Below, one piece after another: positions 7,198-9,155 of a DNA stretch of 9,155 nucleotides (position 1 is the first letter of the stretch; each line of letters begins with the position of its first letter). Position numbers and translations under genes: made by a program. Under the pieces are notes generated by a model. It saw only the letters and a program-made list of their open reading frames with translations, was not told the origin of the DNA and ran no database searches. Source of the stretch: Pseudomonadota bacterium (lineage in GTDB: Bacteria > Pseudomonadota > Gammaproteobacteria > Enterobacterales > Enterobacteriaceae); NCBI GenBank assembly GCA_023425455.1, contig JAFACP010000324.1, positions 1 through 9,155 on the forward strand, in the 5' to 3' direction.

Positions 7198-7734
7198 TTA
7201 CTCGTCCAGCAGCACCACTTTGCCGACATACGGCAGATGGCGGTAACGCTGCGCGTAGTCGATGCCGTAGCCAACCACGAATTCGTCCGGGATGGAGAAG
7301 CCAACAAACTCGACCGGCACGGTCACTTCGCGGCGCGACGGTTTATCCAGCAAGGTGCAGATCGCCAGCGATTTTGGCTCACGCAGACCCAGGATCTCGC
7401 GCACTTTTGAGAGCGTGTTGCCGGAGTCGATAATATCTTCAACGATCAACACATCTTTACCACGAATATCTTCATCCAGATCTTTAAGGATTTTCACATC
7501 ACGGGTAGTGGACATGCCGCTGCCGTAGCTGGAGGCGGTCATAAAATCGACCTCATGTGACACCTGTACTTCACGGCATAAATCCGCCATGAACATGAAC
7601 GAGCCACGCAACAGACCCACCAGCACCATTTCGCTGCCGCTGTCTTTGTAACGTTCGGTGATTTCACGACCCAGTTCGGCGATACGTGCTTTGATCTCGG
7701 CTTCCGGGATCATCACTTCAACAGTATGTTTCAT
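7198..7734 (-). CDS. hpt: Hypoxanthine phosphoribosyltransferase
   Basis: Hpt salvages hypoxanthine (and guanine less well) to IMP or GMP with PRPP. The protein has 178 residues, as in E. coli. The PRPP-binding signature [13 protein letters not shown] lies at residues 95-107, the pyrophosphate loop LLRGS at 41-45, and the flexible-loop motif [10 protein letters not shown] at 68-77. The purine-contacting segment near the C-terminus ([24 protein letters not shown]) is intact. I chose ATG 7734 (MKHTVEV) as in E. coli; an ATG at 7746 would add MVSN, and neither start has a clear ribosome binding site. It is divergent from gcd, with which it shares a CRP site, and convergent with can. Confidence 0.96.
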   Translation of the reverse strand: MKHTVEVMIPEAEIKARIAELGREITERYKDSGSEMVLVGLLRGSFMFMADLCREVQVSHEVDFMTASSYGSGMSTTRDVKILKDLDEDIRGKDVLIVEDIIDSGNTLSKVREILGLREPKSLAICTLLDKPSRREVTVPVEFVGFSIPDEFVVGYGIDYAQRYRHLPYVGKVVLLDE

Positions 7735-7811
7735 ATTACTAACCATATGATTTTAATGAAAATCTCTCAATGCGGATGACTCTTTTTCCGGCATCGATAC
7801 ACAAGCTCGCC

Positions 7812-7817
7812 ATTATA
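7812..7817 (-). promoter_or_regulatory. Probable -10 box for hpt
   Basis: The minus strand reads TATAAT (7817-7812), a perfect -10. No good -35 stands 16-18 bp upstream, which fits an activator-dependent promoter. Transcription would start near 7805, about 70 bp before the ATG, with the CRP site centred near -66. A second candidate, TATAAC (7851-7846), lies closer to the CRP site. Confidence 0.5.
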
Positions 7818-7863
7818 ACAGCAAATGAATACGCCTGGCGCATGAGTTATAAAAAGCAAATTT

Positions 7864-7879
7864 TGTGATTCCGATCACA
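7864..7879. promoter_or_regulatory. CRP (cAMP receptor protein) binding site
   Basis: TGTGA (7864-7868), six bases TTCCGA, then TCACA (7875-7879): both half sites match the consensus perfectly, and TTT lies on both sides. For gcd its centre is near -32, on top of the -35 region, a position expected to repress. For hpt it is upstream of the -10, near -66, a position that could activate. As I recall, cAMP-CRP represses gcd in E. coli, which agrees. Confidence 0.9.
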
Positions 7880-7897
7880 TTTGTTAATGCCTATAAT
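7869..7897 (+). promoter_or_regulatory. Probable sigma70 promoter for gcd
   Basis: A perfect TATAAT (7892-7897) is preceded 17 bp upstream by TTCCGA (7869-7874; 3 of 6 matches to TTGACA). Transcription would start near 7904, about 38 bp before the ATG. The -35 lies inside the CRP site, and the -10 runs into a 24-bp palindrome. Confidence 0.6.
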
Positions 7898-7917
7898 TAA
7901 TTGCTAGCAAATAATTA
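7894..7917. repeat. 24-bp near-perfect palindrome at the gcd start point
   Basis: The perfect 10-bp core TTGCTAGCAA (7901-7910) is flanked by an A/A mismatch and then TAATTA arms on both sides (7894-7899 and 7912-7917), so 22 of 24 positions are symmetric. It overlaps the end of the -10 box and the expected start of gcd transcription, where a bound repressor would block RNA polymerase. The protein that might bind is unknown. Confidence 0.6.
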
Positions 7918-7941
7918 ACAAAACAGACGAGTACATCTTCT

Positions 7942-9155
7942 ATGGCTGAAACAAAAACTCAACAGTCGCGTCTACTGGTGACATTAACAGCGCTATTTTC
8001 CGCCCTGTGCGGGCTGTATCTGTTAATCGGTGGCGTCTGGCTGGTCGCTATTGGCGGCTCATGGTACTACCCCATCGCAGGCCTGGTGATGCTGGGCGTA
8101 ACAGTGTTGCTGTGGCGTCGCAAGCAATCCGCGCTGTGGCTTTACGCCGCGCTGCTCCTCGCCACCATGATCTGGGGCGTCTGGGAAGTCGGGTTCGACT
8201 TCTGGGCACTGACGCCGCGCAGCGACATCCTCGTCTTCTTCGGGATCTGGCTGATTCTGCCGTTCGTCTGGCGTCGTCTGAACGTGCCTTCTGGCGGTGC
8301 GGTATCGGCGCTGGTCGTGGCGCTGCTGATCAGCGGCGGCATCCTGACCTGGGCCGGATTTAACGACCCGCAGGAGATAAACGGCACGCTCAACGCTGAA
8401 GCGACGCCTGCCGAAGCGATCTCGCAGGTTGCGGATGCCGACTGGCCTGCCTACGGTCGTAACCAGGAAGGCCAACGCTACTCTCCGCTGAAGCAGATCA
8501 ACGCGGATAACGTTAAAAACCTGAAACAAGCCTGGGTATTCCGTACCGGCGACCTGAAAATGCCAAACGATCCGGGTGAACTGACCAACGAAGTCACGCC
8601 GATCAAAGTGGGCGATATGCTGTATCTGTGTACCGCACACCAGCGTCTGTTCGCGCTCGACGCGGCCACGGGTAAAGAGAAATGGCACTTCGATCCACAG
8701 CTGAACGCCAACCCGTCGTTCCAGCATGTCACCTGTCGTGGCGTCTCATACCACGAAGCGCGCGCCGAAACGGCAAGCCCGGACGTGATCGCGGACTGCC
8801 CGCGCCGCATCATCCTGCCGGTGAACGATGGTCGTCTGTTCGCCATCAACGCCGAAACCGGCAAGCTGTGCGAAACCTTTGCGAACAAAGGGATCCTCAA
8901 CCTGCAGACCAATATGCCGGACACCACGCCGGGTCTGTATGAGCCAACCTCGCCGCCGATCATCACCGATAAAACCATCGTGATCGCCGGTTCCGTCACG
9001 GATAACTTCTCCACCCGGGAAACTTCCGGTGTGATCCGTGGTTTCGACGTCAACACCGGTAAACTGCTGTGGGCCTTTGATCCGGGTGCGAAAGATCCAA
9101 ACGCAATCCCGTCTGACGAGCATACCTTTACCTTTAACTCGCCAAACTCCTGGGC
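7942..9155 (+). CDS. gcd: Membrane-bound PQQ-dependent glucose dehydrogenase, N-terminal half (partial)
   Basis: Gcd oxidises glucose to gluconolactone on the periplasmic side and passes electrons to ubiquinone. The reading frame is open from ATG 7942 to the window end: 404 codons of about 796. Residues 1-140 carry about five membrane segments (near 11-31, 37-56, 63-82, 94-112 and 118-138). The PQQ beta-propeller starts at about 165 with DWPAYGRNQEGQRYSPL, and blade-type repeats follow: QRLFALDAATGKEKW, GRLFAINAETGKLC and RGFDVNTGKLLW. His262 (FQHVTCRG), tied to substrate affinity in E. coli, is present; the catalytic Asp466 is beyond the window. The first ten residues (MAETKTQQSR) differ from E. 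coli. No PQQ synthesis gene is visible. Confidence 0.97.
   Translation, partial: MAETKTQQSRLLVTLTALFSALCGLYLLIGGVWLVAIGGSWYYPIAGLVMLGVTVLLWRRKQSALWLYAALLLATMIWGVWEVGFDFWALTPRSDILVFFGIWLILPFVWRRLNVPSGGAVSALVVALLISGGILTWAGFNDPQEINGTLNAEATPAEAISQVADADWPAYGRNQEGQRYSPLKQINADNVKNLKQAWVFRTGDLKMPNDPGELTNEVTPIKVGDMLYLCTAHQRLFALDAATGKEKWHFDPQLNANPSFQHVTCRGVSYHEARAETASPDVIADCPRRIILPVNDGRLFAINAETGKLCETFANKGILNLQTNMPDTTPGLYEPTSPPIITDKTIVIAGSVTDNFSTRETSGVIRGFDVNTGKLLWAFDPGAKDPNAIPSDEHTFTFNSPNSW

Noticed and set aside
8076..8089. 14-bp sequence CGCAGGCCTGGTGA also found at 7128-7141
   Set aside because: One copy is inside the conserved gcd membrane-segment codons. A 14-bp match in 9 kb is not very unlikely by chance, and no further similarity surrounds it.
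8059..8727. 222-codon open frame on the minus strand inside gcd
   Set aside because: It is antisense to a clear Gcd frame that matches E. coli throughout. Long antisense frames are common opposite GC-rich genes, and its translation has an unstructured, Arg/Gln-rich composition.
1..9155. Mobile element, CRISPR array, phage or defence genes
   Set aside because: No transposase, integrase, direct-repeat array or composition shift is seen. All genes are syntenic core genes.

Overview
This window is chromosomal core DNA from an enterobacterium close to Escherichia, Salmonella, Klebsiella and Enterobacter. Nearly every protein matches an E. coli K-12 protein as I remember it, in length and key residues, and the gene order matches the region around 2.9 min: pcnB-folK-panBC-panD / yadE-yadI-yadH-yadG / can / hpt / gcd. 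The GC-rich codon use, and small differences from E. coli (no rpnC/yadD between panC and panD, a PanB one residue shorter, a divergent Gcd N-terminus), suggest an Enterobacter/Lelliottia/Klebsiella-type genome. Species cannot be settled by reading.

Layout. Positions 1-2791 (+): the tail of pcnB overlaps folK (folate synthesis). After a 122-bp gap with a perfect 10-bp inverted repeat and a probable promoter come panB and panC, then panD 108 bp further on. PanB and PanC make pantoate and join it to beta-alanine, and PanD supplies the beta-alanine, so this is the pantothenate/CoA branch. Positions 2796-4547 (-): yadE, a secreted polysaccharide deacetylase, and yadI, an orphan mannose-type PTS EIIA protein. 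Positions 4653-6346 (-): the ABC-2 transporter pair yadG-yadH, overlapping by 4 bp and closed by a strong intrinsic terminator. Positions 6454-7116 (+): can, beta-carbonic anhydrase, divergent from yadG. Positions 7198-7734 (-): hpt, purine salvage. Positions 7942-9155 (+): the first half of gcd, the membrane PQQ glucose dehydrogenase, which runs off the window.

The hpt-gcd gap holds the richest regulatory DNA: a textbook CRP operator, TATAAT boxes facing both ways, and a 24-bp near-perfect palindrome across the expected gcd start point.

I see no mobile element, CRISPR array, defence island, tRNA or rRNA. I do not claim a new multi-gene system. The least explained parts are the yadGHIE group (uncharacterised transporter, PTS-like regulator, PgaB-like deacetylase) and several palindromes between genes.
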